Below the pieces are notes generated by a model, which saw only the letters and a program-made list of their open reading frames with translations, searched no databases and was not told where the DNA came from. Source: Thermobacillus sp. ZCTH02-B1 (GTDB lineage: Bacteria; Bacillota; Bacilli; Paenibacillales; Paenibacillaceae). From it: 64,000 nucleotides of DNA. Below, piece by piece: positions 53,129-63,239 of this stretch. The translations under genes were made by a program, and so were the position numbers. Position 1 is the stretch's first letter; each line of letters begins with the position of its first letter. The stretch covers positions 60,905-124,904 of the forward strand of contig NZ_LZRU01000010.1 in assembly GCF_002159085.1 (NCBI RefSeq), written 5' to 3'.

Positions 53129-53419
53129 ATGCCGCATGCGGCGCCGCAGCCGTCGGAGAGCCGGATCGACCGGATCCGGGATCCGGCCCGTCCCGCGTGC
53201 CGGGACGATCTCGTCTGGCTGCTTCACGCGGTCAAGAAAAAAGTGGCCGGCGGCGATCCTGCGCTGCAGGAACTGCCGCGGCCACAGCTCATCGCGCTTT
53301 TCCGCGATTTCGCCGAAGCGGCGCTGATGCTGCTCGGCGGACCCGGCCTCTGCGCCGCGGACGAGCTCGAGCGGGCGCGGCGCAATCTGGCCGAGGCCGT
53401 GGCGAGGCTGAACGCGTGA
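53129..53419 (+). CDS. Small hypothetical protein, 96 aa
   Basis: Not recognised. MPHAAPQPSESRIDRIRDP opens a disordered stretch, then helical segments (DDLVWLLHAVKKKV, LIALFRDFAEAALMLLG, DELERARRNLAEAVARL). Start follows GAGCGGGAGGAATCGCC. Stands alone on the plus strand between aroK and gnd, ending 14 bases before the converging gnd stop. Real by ribosome site and codon use; no function assigned. Confidence 0.65.
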   Translation: MPHAAPQPSESRIDRIRDPARPACRDDLVWLLHAVKKKVAGGDPALQELPRPQLIALFRDFAEAALMLLGGPGLCAADELERARRNLAEAVARLNA

Positions 53420-53433
53420 CGCGGCGGCGCCGG

Positions 53434-54846
<1,413 letters not shown>

Positions 54847-54872
54847 TTCCGACAGCCCCATCCTTTGCGAAC

Positions 54873-54921
54873 TTGAAATTTTCAACGCCCCTATTTTACT
54901 CGTTTTGGGGGATGATGAAAA
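54873..54921 (-). promoter_or_regulatory. Promoter and operator-like palindrome of gnd
   Basis: TTTTCA (54921-54916) and TAAAAT (54898-54893) are 17 bases apart. Just downstream is the perfect palindrome TTGAAATTTTCAA (54873-54885), which could bind a gluconate- or phosphosugar-responsive repressor. The repressor is not in the window. Confidence 0.5.
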
Positions 54922-54943
54922 CCTATAGATTGCATCGATACCC

Positions 54944-56488
54944 TTATGGTCCGGGATTGCAGCCGTCCAACCGGAACCGGTCCAGCTCGGCGAAGGTGTC
55001 CGCCGTGCGGTCGTACAACCGCCGGAACATGCCGTGGATCCGGTCGTATACGGGCGCAAGATCCGGATTCGGACGGATCCGGTCCGTGACGGCGGCAGGG
55101 GGCGGATCCGGATCCCGGCTCAGCCCGAGCGCCTGCATCGCAAGCCGCGCCGCGCCGAGCGCCGAGGCGTCCTCGCTGTCCGTGCGGACGACCGGCCGCC
55201 CGAGCACGTCGGCGATGAGCTGCCGCACTGACGCCGAACGGACGAAGCCGCCGGACACCCGGAATTCCCGGATTTCGCCCGTCACCCGCTCGAGCGCCTC
55301 CGCCACCGAGCGCAGGTTGAGGACGATCCCCTCCAGCCCGGCGCGGAGCATGTGCCGCCGGTCGTGATCCAGCGCCAGCCCGACGAAGGCCCCGCGCGCC
55401 CGCTCGTCCCCATGCGGCGCGCGCTCGCCGGCCAGATGCGGCAGGAACAGCAGGCCGCCCGCGCCCGCCGGCGCTTCCATCGCCAGCCCGACAAGCCGTG
55501 CATAGCCCTCGTCTCCCCCTTCGCCCGCCAGATCCGGCGCCAGCTTGTCCCGCAGCCAGCGGAGGACGACGCCGCCGCTGTTGACCGCTCCGCCGGCGAT
55601 CCACAGGCCTTCCGCCAGCGGATAGCAGAACAGCCGCCCGTCCGGATCCGCGGCCGGCCGGCGGACGGCGACGCGCACCGCGCCGCTCGTGCCGATCGTG
55701 AGCGCCGCGACGCCGGGCTCCAGCGCGCCGCCGCCGAGATTGGCCAGCGGTCCGTCGGCCGCGCCGAGCACGACGGGCACATCGGCCCGGATGCCGAGCC
55801 TGGCGGCCGCCTCCGGAACGAGGCCGCGCAGGAGATGCGTGGCGGGCTTGAGGTCCGGCAGCCGGTCCGGGCCGATGCCGGCGATTCGCAGCGCCTTTCC
55901 GTCCCACGTCCGTTCCTGCAGATTGTAGAGACCGGTACCGCCCGCGGTGGACTCGTCCATCGGGACGGGCCGGCCGAACCAGCGCTCCAGCACATATTCC
56001 TTGATGCCGATGAAGCGCGCGGCGGAGGCCGGCAGTTCCGGCCGCTGTTCGCGAAGCCAGAGCAGCTTCGCCAGCGGCGTCATCGCGTGGACCGGCGCCC
56101 CCGTGCGGAATGCGAGATCCGCCGCTTCCGCCGATTCGCGAAGCCGCCTCGCCTGTCCGGCCGCGCGCACATCGGCCCAGGTCATCGCCCGCATGAGCGC
56201 TTCGCCGTCCGCGTCCACGGCAATCAGCGCATGCATCGCCGTGCTGAACGAGACGGTCAGCACGCCGTCCGGCCCGCACCCGGCGGCGGCGACCGCCTCG
56301 CGCACCGCTTCGGCCGCGGCCTCCGCGATGCGTTCGGGCTCCAGCTCCGCGGCTCCGGGTTCGGGCGCAAGCAGCGGATAGGCCCGCTCCGCCCTGGCCC
56401 GGATCGCCGCGCGCCCGCCTCCCCGGAGGCTTTCGGCATCGAACGCCAGCACCTTCGCGCTGGTCGTGCCGAGATCGACGGCCAGCAC
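54944..56488 (-). CDS. gntK: Gluconate kinase (FGGY family)
   Basis: Phosphorylates gluconate to 6-phosphogluconate, the substrate of gnd next door. 514 residues. FGGY ATPase fold: [14 protein letters not shown] at the N-terminus, [38 protein letters not shown], and [20 protein letters not shown]. Start GTG at 56488 has GGAAGGAG six bases upstream; the ten extra residues of the longer frame lack a site. Xylulose or ribulose kinase is less likely given gnd. No gluconate permease or GntR is nearby. Confidence 0.9.
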   Translation of the reverse strand: MLAVDLGTTSAKVLAFDAESLRGGGRAAIRARAERAYPLLAPEPGAAELEPERIAEAAAEAVREAVAAAGCGPDGVLTVSFSTAMHALIAVDADGEALMRAMTWADVRAAGQARRLRESAEAADLAFRTGAPVHAMTPLAKLLWLREQRPELPASAARFIGIKEYVLERWFGRPVPMDESTAGGTGLYNLQERTWDGKALRIAGIGPDRLPDLKPATHLLRGLVPEAAARLGIRADVPVVLGAADGPLANLGGGALEPGVAALTIGTSGAVRVAVRRPAADPDGRLFCYPLAEGLWIAGGAVNSGGVVLRWLRDKLAPDLAGEGGDEGYARLVGLAMEAPAGAGGLLFLPHLAGERAPHGDERARGAFVGLALDHDRRHMLRAGLEGIVLNLRSVAEALERVTGEIREFRVSGGFVRSASVRQLIADVLGRPVVRTDSEDASALGAARLAMQALGLSRDPDPPPAAVTDRIRPNPDLAPVYDRIHGMFRRLYDRTADTFAELDRFRLDGCNPGP

Positions 56489-56615
56489 GATCGCTCCTTC
56501 CCGCACGGAGACGTTCACGTCGCCGATCCTCCCCGAACTCGATCGAACATGATCAGCCCCATTCTATTGCAACCGTTCCCCCGGTGCAACCCGCCCGAAC
56601 GGACGGGCCGTAACG

Positions 56616-56660
56616 CTGACAGGCTTCCCTTCTCGCCCTTCGGCAAGGGAAGCCTGTCAG
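56616..56660. terminator. 16-bp perfect inverted repeat with structured loop
   Basis: CTGACAGGCTTCCCTT (56616-56631) is complementary to AAGGGAAGCCTGTCAG (56645-56660), and the loop itself folds (GCC-CTTC-GGC). Lies between gntK and a small ORF. There is no T-run, so it may be a terminator, an RNA-processing element or a remnant of a small mobile repeat. Confidence 0.55.
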
Positions 56661-56714
56661 TCCTTCCGATTCGATTGATCTGCGGTCATATGCACAACCT
56701 TCCGTCGGTCGATC

Positions 56715-56945
56715 TCACATTTCGAGTTCCAGCATTTCCGCCCGCATTTTCATGAGCCGCCTCTTCGACGCTTCCGCGTCGGCGATGCGCCCGTCGGCCA
56801 GCGCCTCGTGCAGCACGGCCAGCTCGTAATCGAGTTCCAGCCGCAGGACCCGCACGCGCTCCTCCGCTCTCCGGTTTTGAAACGCGCGAATCATCTCTTC
56901 CGTCGTGACCGTCGTGTTCCTGTGGTGGACGACGCGATGGTCCAT
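56715..56945 (-). CDS. Small helical hypothetical protein, 76 aa
   Basis: MDHRVVHHRNTTVTTEEMIR, then a long helix (AEERVRVLRLELDYELAVLH), then RLMKMRAEMLELEM. Probably a coiled coil. ATG at 56945 follows GGAGGTGTCGGAA. Not recognised. In the same frame the codons upstream also look coding (IVIEDILFGEFVRLAE), but no start fits, so an older longer version may have existed. Confidence 0.55.
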   Translation of the reverse strand: MDHRVVHHRNTTVTTEEMIRAFQNRRAEERVRVLRLELDYELAVLHEALADGRIADAEASKRRLMKMRAEMLELEM

Positions 56946-57356
56946 TTCCGACACCTCCGCCAGTCGGACAAATTCGCCAAACAGGATGTCCTCGATTACG
57001 ATGCGGCGTTATTCGGTTCAACAGACGGCGGCATGGCCTTCCGGAAACCGTTCATCATGCGTTCCGGCAGTTCCGATCGGAACATTCCCTTCACCACGCT
57101 CCGGAGAAGGGGGCGGCGGCCCGGACGAGTCCGCGGATCTGACCATGCATCCTTCTCCGGTCGGACCGGTTCCCCAGGCTGCCATGCTCCGTCTCGTCGG
57201 CCGGGTTCACGGCAATCCCCCCTTCCCGAGAATCGGCTGAATGTTCTGAAATTTCTGCCTCAGTTCCAGTTTATACTCCATTTTATGTTCTGGCAACTTG
57301 GTTTATTGACGAAAAATGGTTCGCATTTCCTGCCCGCCGGTCCCCGAAAAGCAAAC
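56946..57356. other. Region between the small ORF and the MFS gene
   Basis: About 410 bases without a firm gene. On the minus strand a 24-codon ORF (57281-57207, MEYKLELRQKFQNIQPILGK...) stops in a GTGA overlap with a following frame, but no ribosome site precedes it. An AT-rich patch (57240-57330) may hold a promoter for the small ORF. Confidence 0.35.
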
Positions 57357-57394
57357 GGGCTTTCCGCCCGCGCACATCGCGCGGGAGAAAGCCC
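57357..57394 (-). terminator. Terminator after the MFS gene
   Basis: GGGCTTTC / GAAAGCCC outer and CCCGCGC / GCGCGGG inner stems; followed on the minus strand by GTTTGCTTTT. Confidence 0.7.
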
Positions 57395-57401
57395 GGATCC
57401 G

Positions 57402-58586
57402 TCAAGCGGCCGGCTGCGGACCCGCTTCTTCCCTGAGGTCGAGCGTGCGAAAGCGCTGAAGAAGCAGCAGTGCGGCGACCGACAGCGCGCCGCTGACCAG
57501 GAGCGGCAGCGTGATCTCGATGCGGTACAGGATCGCGCCGAAAAACGGGCCGGTGATGCGGCCAAGGCTGTCCATCGCGGAGGAGAGGCCGGACGCGACG
57601 CCCTGACCGACCTTCGTGCGCTGCGTGATGAGCGAGGTGACGCACGGGCGGATCAGCGCGTTCCCGACGCCGAAAATCGCCAGGTACAAGGTGGCCGTCC
57701 AGAGCTCGTGCGACGTGACCAGCAGGAAGAAACCGGCCGCCGATACGAGGAGCCCCGCCGCGATCCAGGCCGGCTCCCTGCCCGGCCTGACCACCCGGCG
57801 GACAATGCCGCCCTGCACGATGGCGCCGACGAGGCCGCAGACGAAGAACATCATCCCGAACTCGCGCGGCGTCACATCGAACCGCTCGATGCCGAACCAC
57901 TGCAGCGTCGATTCGATGCCCGCCAGCGAGAAGGTGACGAAGAACGCCAGCACGTACAGGTATTTGAGCGGTCCGGCGAACGCCGTCCAGCGGGACACCC
58001 GCTTCGTCCCGGCGCTCCGCCGCTCCGGCGGGAGCGATTCGCGCAGCGTGAAGAACGCGGCGGCGAAGAGCAGCGCCGCGATCGCCGACGACACGAAGAA
58101 AGGCGTCTCGAGCGAGTAGCCGCTGAGCCATCCTCCGATGCCCGGTCCGAAGGTAAACCCCATGCCGATCGACATGCCGACGAGGCCCATCCCGCGCGTG
58201 CGCTGCTCCGGCGGCGTAATGTCCGCCACATAGGCGACGATGACCGAGACGACGGCGCCGGAGAACAGCCCGCCGAGCAGCCGGGACGCGTACATGAGCG
58301 GCAAATGGCCCGACGAGAGTCCGAACAGCAGGAAGCTGACGGAGAATCCGAGCACGCCGGTCAGGATGACCGGCCGGCGCCCGATCCGGTCTGACAGCCT
58401 GCCCCACAGCGGAGACAGGATGAAGGACACGAGCGAATAGAGCGACAGCATGGCCGCGTTATGATATTCCGCCCGGTCCGGATCGATGCTTCTCACCAGT
58501 TCCGGCATGACGGGGATGATGATGCTGAAGCCGATGAAGACGGTCATGAGCACGAGCATGACCGTCAGGATGCGTCTGTCCATCAT
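57402..58586 (-). CDS. MFS drug-efflux-type transporter
   Basis: Major facilitator protein, 394 residues, 12 predicted helices. Motif A appears as GRLSDRIGRRPVILTG after helix 2, and the helix-5 drug-antiporter motif C is approximated by GFTFGPGIGGWLSGYS. Closest in pattern to TetA/MdtG-like multidrug exporters; the substrate is unknown. ATG at 58586 follows AAGGGG; the longer frame upstream is spurious. Divergent from speA with about 85 bases between their promoters' region. Confidence 0.9.
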   Translation of the reverse strand: MMDRRILTVMLVLMTVFIGFSIIIPVMPELVRSIDPDRAEYHNAAMLSLYSLVSFILSPLWGRLSDRIGRRPVILTGVLGFSVSFLLFGLSSGHLPLMYASRLLGGLFSGAVVSVIVAYVADITPPEQRTRGMGLVGMSIGMGFTFGPGIGGWLSGYSLETPFFVSSAIAALLFAAAFFTLRESLPPERRSAGTKRVSRWTAFAGPLKYLYVLAFFVTFSLAGIESTLQWFGIERFDVTPREFGMMFFVCGLVGAIVQGGIVRRVVRPGREPAWIAAGLLVSAAGFFLLVTSHELWTATLYLAIFGVGNALIRPCVTSLITQRTKVGQGVASGLSSAMDSLGRITGPFFGAILYRIEITLPLLVSGALSVAALLLLQRFRTLDLREEAGPQPAA

Positions 58587-58670
58587 GAACCGCCCCTTCC
58601 ACCCGCTTATCGTACCACATCTTGCCCGCGCGTCCAAATGAACAATCCGGGACATTCCGCGTCCGCGACC

Positions 58671-58698
58671 TTGCATTCGCCCCCCGATCTGCTATACT
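58671..58698 (+). promoter_or_regulatory. Promoter of speA
   Basis: TTGCAT (58671-58676), 16 bases, then TATACT (58693-58698) preceded by TGC. Confidence 0.65.
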
Positions 58699-58752
58699 CT
58701 AGCTTGTTTGGCAAGTGACGAGAAACGGGAATTTTGGAAAGGACGGGATGGG

Positions 58753-60225
58753 TTGTTGGACCAGTCTTCCACCCCGCTGTTCACCGCGCTTCGGCGGCAC
58801 GCGGAACGCAACCCGCTGCAGTTCCACATTCCGGGCCACAAAAAGGGCCGGGGCAGCGACGCGGAATTCCGCGCGTTTCTGGGCGACAACGCGCTGTCCA
58901 TCGACCTGATCAACATCGCGCCGCTTGACGACCTGCACCAGCCCGAGGGCATCATCGACCAGGCCCAGAAGCTGGCCGCGGAGGCGTTCGGCGCCGATTA
59001 TTCCTTCTTCTCCGTGCAGGGGACGAGCGGGGCGATCATGACGATGATCCTGTCCGTGTGCGGGCCCGGCGACAAGATCATCGTTCCGCGCAACGTCCAC
59101 AAGTCGGTGCTGTCCGCGATCATTTTCGCCGGCGCCCGTCCGGTGTTCGTCGCGCCCGTGCGCGACCGCAACCTCGGCATCGATCACGGCGTCACGACCA
59201 CCGCGGTGCGGCGCGCCCTGGAGCGGCACCCCGATGCGAAGGCGGTACTCGTCATCAACCCGACCTATTTCGGCGTTTGCGCGAATTTGAAGGAGATCGT
59301 CGATCTCGTGCATTCCTACGATATTCCGGTGTTGGTGGACGAAGCGCACGGAGCGCTGATCCACTTCCACGACGAACTGCCGCTGTCCGCGATGCAGGCC
59401 GGGGCGGACATGGCCGCGACGAGCGTGCACAAGCTCGGCGGCTCGATGACCCAGAGCTCGATTCTGAACGTGAAGGGCAACCGCGTCAATCCGCACCGGA
59501 TCCAGACCATTTTCAGCATGCTGACGACGACGTCGACTTCATACCTGCTCCTGGCGTCGCTCGACACCGCACGCCGCAACCTCGCGCTGAACGGCCGCAA
59601 GATGGCGGAGCACGCGATCTCCCTCGCCCGCTACGCGCGCCGGGAAATCAACGCGATTCCGGGCCTGTACTGCTTCGGCGACGACATCCTGGGCGGCGAG
59701 GCGACCTTCAGCTACGATCCGACGAAGCTCACCATCCACGTCCGCCATCTCGGCATCACGGGCTATGAAGCGGAGAACTGGCTGCGGGAGAAGTTCAACA
59801 TCGAAATCGAACTGAGCGACATGTACAACATCCTCGCGCTGATCACGCCCGGCGACACGCCCGAGACGGTCGATGCGCTGCTGCGGGCGCTGCGCGAGAT
59901 GTCGGACACGTTCTACCGGGTGAACGAAGCGAAGGAACTCGTCGTGAAAATTCCGGAGATCCCGCAGCTTTCGCTCACGCCGCGCGACGCTTTCTACGCG
60001 GAGACGGAATTCGTGCCCCTGGCCGAATCGGCCGGCCGGATCATCGCCGAATTCATCTACGTCTATCCGCCCGGCATCCCGATCCTGCTGCCTGGAGAAG
60101 TCATCTCGCAGGCGAACATCGATTACATCCTCGACCATCTCCAGGTCGGCCTGCCGGTCAAGGGGCCCGAAGATCCGACACTGAAATACGTGAAGGTGAT
60201 CGTCGAAGAGCCGCCGATCAGTTGA
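58753..60225 (+). CDS. speA: Arginine decarboxylase (SpeA type, PLP fold III/Orn-Lys-Arg family)
   Basis: Makes agmatine from arginine, the first step of spermidine synthesis in Bacillus. 490 residues. Strong match to Bacillus SpeA: QFHIPGHKKGRGSDAEF, ALSIDLINIAPLDDLHQPEG, SVQGTSGAIMTM, VLVDEAHGALIHF, and the PLP lysine in SVHKLGGSMTQSS. Begins at TTG 58753 (or TTG 58756); AAAGGA lies nine bases upstream. Lysine decarboxylase (YaaO-like) is the other family choice. Confidence 0.92.
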   Translation: MLDQSSTPLFTALRRHAERNPLQFHIPGHKKGRGSDAEFRAFLGDNALSIDLINIAPLDDLHQPEGIIDQAQKLAAEAFGADYSFFSVQGTSGAIMTMILSVCGPGDKIIVPRNVHKSVLSAIIFAGARPVFVAPVRDRNLGIDHGVTTTAVRRALERHPDAKAVLVINPTYFGVCANLKEIVDLVHSYDIPVLVDEAHGALIHFHDELPLSAMQAGADMAATSVHKLGGSMTQSSILNVKGNRVNPHRIQTIFSMLTTTSTSYLLLASLDTARRNLALNGRKMAEHAISLARYARREINAIPGLYCFGDDILGGEATFSYDPTKLTIHVRHLGITGYEAENWLREKFNIEIELSDMYNILALITPGDTPETVDALLRALREMSDTFYRVNEAKELVVKIPEIPQLSLTPRDAFYAETEFVPLAESAGRIIAEFIYVYPPGIPILLPGEVISQANIDYILDHLQVGLPVKGPEDPTLKYVKVIVEEPPIS

Positions 60226-60259
60226 GAGCCCCGGCCATGCCGCCCGAAGCCGGCGAATG

Positions 60260-60288
60260 TTGTCAAGCGGCAGCTTCAGTGCTATGCT
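60260..60288 (+). promoter_or_regulatory. Promoter of the DUF1885 gene
   Basis: TTGTCA (60260-60265), 17 bases, then TATGCT (60283-60288) preceded by TGC. Confidence 0.65.
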
Positions 60289-60312
60289 AGATTCCGGGAG
60301 GTGGCCTCACGG

Positions 60313-60726
60313 GTGAGTCAGAGCGCCTACATCTATTTCGTGGAAGGCTCCGCCGTCGAACAGCTGACGCTGGACGGCGTGAAGGAACAACTTCAGCGAT
60401 ATCGGGAACAGACCGCGTTGACCGGTCGCCAGCTGGGCTGGGACTACGCGGACGCCGCCTTCCCGTACTCGATCGAGCAGAAGGACGGCGAACCGTGGTT
60501 TTACCTGAAGGGCCGGGATCCGCGCTATCGCCATATCGTGTTCGGCGTCGGGCAGACGGAGCGCGGTGACCGCACGGTTCATTATGTCCAGGTCGTTCTG
60601 CCGGATGATGCCACGTACGGCGACAAAGGGAAAGCGAACGAGTTCTGCAAATACATGGCGAAGAACCTGCAGGCCGAACTGAAGCTGTTCAACGGCCGCA
60701 CGATGTACTTCAATCCGAGAAAATGA
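60313..60726 (+). CDS. DUF1885 family protein
   Basis: 137-residue soluble protein of a Firmicute family without known function. SQSAYIYFVEGSAVEQLTLD opens it; WDYADAAFPYSIEQK, KGRDPRYRHIVFGVG, and YGDKGKANEFCKYMAKNLQA are conserved. GTG at 60313 has GGGAGG 11 bases upstream; the earlier GTG overlaps that site. Own promoter and a strong terminator, so monocistronic. Confidence 0.88.
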   Translation: MSQSAYIYFVEGSAVEQLTLDGVKEQLQRYREQTALTGRQLGWDYADAAFPYSIEQKDGEPWFYLKGRDPRYRHIVFGVGQTERGDRTVHYVQVVLPDDATYGDKGKANEFCKYMAKNLQAELKLFNGRTMYFNPRK

Positions 60727-60729
60727 CGC

Positions 60730-60769
60730 AAGGGCCGGCCATCGGCTTCCACCGATGGCCGGCCCTTTT
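60730..60769. terminator. Perfect 16-bp-stem bidirectional terminator
   Basis: AAGGGCCGGCCATCGG (60730-60745) pairs with CCGATGGCCGGCCCTT (60752-60767) and is followed by TT/AA runs on both strands; serves DUF1885 and DUF1292 genes. Confidence 0.88.
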
Positions 60770-60784
60770 GCCGGTTGCGGGGAT

Positions 60785-61093
60785 TCAGCCCTCGCTCTCC
60801 CGGCCGGCGATCTCCTCGTAAACCTTCACCACGCGATCCCATTCTTCGTCGTCTTCGATGCCGACGAGGAACATTTCGCCGTTCTCTTCTTCGATCCGGA
60901 AGATGACGCCGTCCGCTTCCGGGTCGTTCCGGTCCAGCAGCACGGCATAGGCCGAATCTTCCGCATCGAACGTGTACACCATGATCATCTCGTGTTCCCG
61001 GCCGTCCTCGTCCGTCAGGATGAATACGGCATCCTGTTCGTCGTCATGTTCGAAGTCCCGGCCGCCAGCATGGTCGTGCAAATGTTCGCTCAT
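60785..61093 (-). CDS. DUF1292 family protein
   Basis: 102-residue acidic protein related to YrzB. An N-terminal His/Asp-rich stretch (MSEHLHDHAGGRDFEHDDEQ) precedes the conserved fold (AVFILTDEDGREHEMIMVYT, YAVLLDRNDPEADGVIFRIE, FLVGIEDDEEWDRVVKVYEE). Function unknown; the His-rich start could bind metal. Start at 61093 follows GAGGG. Confidence 0.9.
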   Translation of the reverse strand: MSEHLHDHAGGRDFEHDDEQDAVFILTDEDGREHEMIMVYTFDAEDSAYAVLLDRNDPEADGVIFRIEEENGEMFLVGIEDDEEWDRVVKVYEEIAGRESEG

Positions 61094-61276
61094 CGGCAAC
61101 CCTCATTTCGGTATTCTTGTGCCACAACGCAATCTTGTGCCACATCCGTATCGTACCATGCCCGCGCTTCCGGGTCAAACGATCAAGCGCCCCTTTCGGA
61201 GCGCTTTTCCTTGCGGGCGTTTCCCCTTCGGGGGGCTGTCCGCCTTTCCTTATTTGGACCATGCGTCATGGCCGGA

Positions 61277-61843
61277 TCATTGGGCGTAGATCGTCTTCTC
61301 GGACACGAGGAACCAATCGTTTCCGCCCTCGGGCTTCATGTAGAGGCGAATCTTGTACTCGCCCGGGTGGCTGAATTTGTACTTCACATCCTTCGTCCGG
61401 AGCCGGAAGACGTCGACGTTCTCGGGATTGCTCTCGGCATAGATTTCCTTCTCCGAATTGTACGGGTCCACGATGACCATCCGGGCGTCCGATATCGGCG
61501 TCGTCAGCTTTTCGCCGTGAACCAGCACGTAGAAGGTGACCGTGCTGCCCTTCTCCACGCCCTGGAAGATCGTCGAGCCGCTGATCGTCATCATGTGGAT
61601 GTTCGGGCGGTTGATCTGGACTTGCTTGTTGTCGCCCCAGGATACGAAGGCGAAGAAGTGTTTCGCCACTTCACGGAGCGGCACGTAGGCGGTATCGTCC
61701 ATGATGATCGCCGATTCGCTCAGGACCGATCCGTTGAGCGTCACCCGCAGCTTGTTGACGGCCGTATCCGCAAAAATCACACTGCTTCCCGCGAGGGACA
61801 GCAGGAACATCGACAGCAGCACTTTTTTGAAACGCATGCGCAT
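61277..61843 (-). CDS. Secreted protein with copper-amine-oxidase-N (stalk) domain
   Basis: 188 residues. A signal peptide (FKKVLLSMFLLSLAGSSVIFA) is followed by the stalk-type domain common on Paenibacillus surfaces (RVTLNGSVLSESAIIMDDTA, VPLREVAKHFFAFVSWG, KQVQINR), then a beta-rich C-terminal part (GSTVTFYVLVHGEKL, YKFSHPGEYKIRLYMKP) unlike a classic second stalk repeat. Probably extracellular, role unknown. ATG (first or third codon) follows GGAGG. Confidence 0.85.
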   Translation of the reverse strand: MRMRFKKVLLSMFLLSLAGSSVIFADTAVNKLRVTLNGSVLSESAIIMDDTAYVPLREVAKHFFAFVSWGDNKQVQINRPNIHMMTISGSTIFQGVEKGSTVTFYVLVHGEKLTTPISDARMVIVDPYNSEKEIYAESNPENVDVFRLRTKDVKYKFSHPGEYKIRLYMKPEGGNDWFLVSEKTIYAQ

Positions 61844-62056
61844 GTAACCTCCGTCGGCAATTCCTTGGTCGTATAGTTATACTCGGCCAATCGTCCAAAG
61901 TTGCGCGGGGACGAAGCCTCGTCCGCACGGAAGATGCGCATGTCCGGGACCTGCTTGGCGCCGGCTGTCGCCATGACCGCGGCCTCTTCCCTTATCCCCG
62001 AAAAGATGATAAAGTTTGATCAAGCCCATCACGTACCCGGAAGGAGTTCCGTCTGA
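61844..62056. other. Divergent intergenic region
   Basis: Holds promoters for the stalk-domain protein and the metallo-hydrolase by position. An AT-rich TATACTCGG near 61876-61884 (plus strand sense: GTTATACTCGG) may belong to one of them. No gene. Confidence 0.35.
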
Positions 62057-62818
62057 TTGGAAATATTGATGCTCGGAACCGGCAATGCGTTTGCAAAGAA
62101 ATACTTCAACAACAACGCCTTGCTGTTCAGCAACGGTTTTACGCTTCTGATCGACTGCGGCTGCACGGCGACGCTCGCCCTTCATCGCATCGGCATGCCG
62201 CTGGATGCGATCGATGCGATCCTCATCACGCATATACACGCCGACCATACCGGCGGACTGGAAGAGTTTGCGTACCGCATGAAATTCCAGTACGGCGGCG
62301 TACCGGTCCTGTATGTGCCCGACGCGCTGGCAGAACCGTTGTGGGATCATTCCCTCCGGGGCGGACTGGAACAGGAACGCTGGCGGAAGCTCGACGATTA
62401 TTTCGACGTCCGGCGCCTCCGCGAAGGCGTTCCGACGACGCTGCACGACGGCCTGACCGTCCGGCTCATTCGCACGGAGCACATACCGGGCAAACGCAGC
62501 TACTCGCTCCTTTTCAACGAATGCTTCTTCTATACGGCGGACATGAAATTCAATCCCGGCCTCGTGACGGATCTCGTGCGCAACCGGGGCTGCGTCGTAT
62601 TCCACGATTGCCAGTTCACTTCGCCGGGCGAGGTTCACGCCTCGCTCGACGAACTGCTCACCCTGCCGGAAGACGTGCAGGAGAACATTTGGCTGATGCA
62701 TTATGCGGACAACCGGGAATTGTACGAGGGGCGCACCGGGCGGATGCGGTTCGTCGAGCAGCACGTCCGCTACACGATCGCGAACGGCCGGGTCGAGCCT
62801 TCATCTTCCGCAACATGA
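62057..62818 (+). CDS. MBL-fold metallo-hydrolase
   Basis: 253-residue metallo-beta-lactamase superfamily enzyme. Metal site THIHADHTGGLEEF (HxHxDH); later ligands in RTEHIPGKRSYS, FYTADMKFNP and the C-terminal MHYADN. The layout (LGTGNAFAKKYFNNNALLF at the start) resembles RNase Z-like or cAMP phosphodiesterase-like members; substrate unknown. Starts with TTG; GGAAGGAG is ten bases upstream. No operon partner. Confidence 0.9.
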   Translation: MEILMLGTGNAFAKKYFNNNALLFSNGFTLLIDCGCTATLALHRIGMPLDAIDAILITHIHADHTGGLEEFAYRMKFQYGGVPVLYVPDALAEPLWDHSLRGGLEQERWRKLDDYFDVRRLREGVPTTLHDGLTVRLIRTEHIPGKRSYSLLFNECFFYTADMKFNPGLVTDLVRNRGCVVFHDCQFTSPGEVHASLDELLTLPEDVQENIWLMHYADNRELYEGRTGRMRFVEQHVRYTIANGRVEPSSSAT

Positions 62819-62820
62819 TC

Positions 62821-62871
62821 GGAGACGCAAGCCTCCGGCCGCCGAAGCGGCGGACGGAAGCTTGCGTCTCC
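62821..62871. terminator. Long hairpin between converging genes
   Basis: GGAGACGCAAGC (62821-62832) pairs with GCTTGCGTCTCC (62860-62871), with CCGCC/GGCGG inside. No T-run; likely a shared 3' end. Confidence 0.65.
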
Positions 62872-62877
62872 GCATGC

Positions 62878-63108
62878 TCAGAAGGTGGGCAGATTGTCGA
62901 GATTGTTGGAGGGGTCGCCGTCGGCATCGCCGCGGATGTAGAACTCGCCGTCCCTTCCCTTGAACACGTTGGCGCCCCGGATCCGCCCTTCGCGCACTTC
63001 CCGGAGCGCCTCGTCGTAGTTCAGCACCCGCCCCGAGGAGGTGCGGAACGCCGTGATGTCACCGTCGCCGTTCTTGCGCACGGCAACGAACGTTTCCCTT
63101 TCCGGCAT
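62878..63108 (-). CDS. DUF3892 family protein
   Basis: 76-residue protein. FVAVRKNGDGDITAFRTSSG, VLNYDEALREVREG, and ANVFKGRDGEFYIRG match DUF3892, a small conserved Firmicute family without known role. ATG at 63108 has AAGGAG ten bases upstream. Confidence 0.88.
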   Translation of the reverse strand: MPERETFVAVRKNGDGDITAFRTSSGRVLNYDEALREVREGRIRGANVFKGRDGEFYIRGDADGDPSNNLDNLPTF

Positions 63109-63239
63109 CGATTTCACGCTCCTTGTCCGTTCCGGCCCTGGGGCCGGTCCGCTCTGTCCGCCTCAATGTCAGTATGCCCTCCGGATCCGATCCGGTATCC
63201 GCGTCGGAAGCGGAGCGGCTTGGCAAAAATTTTTTTCGA

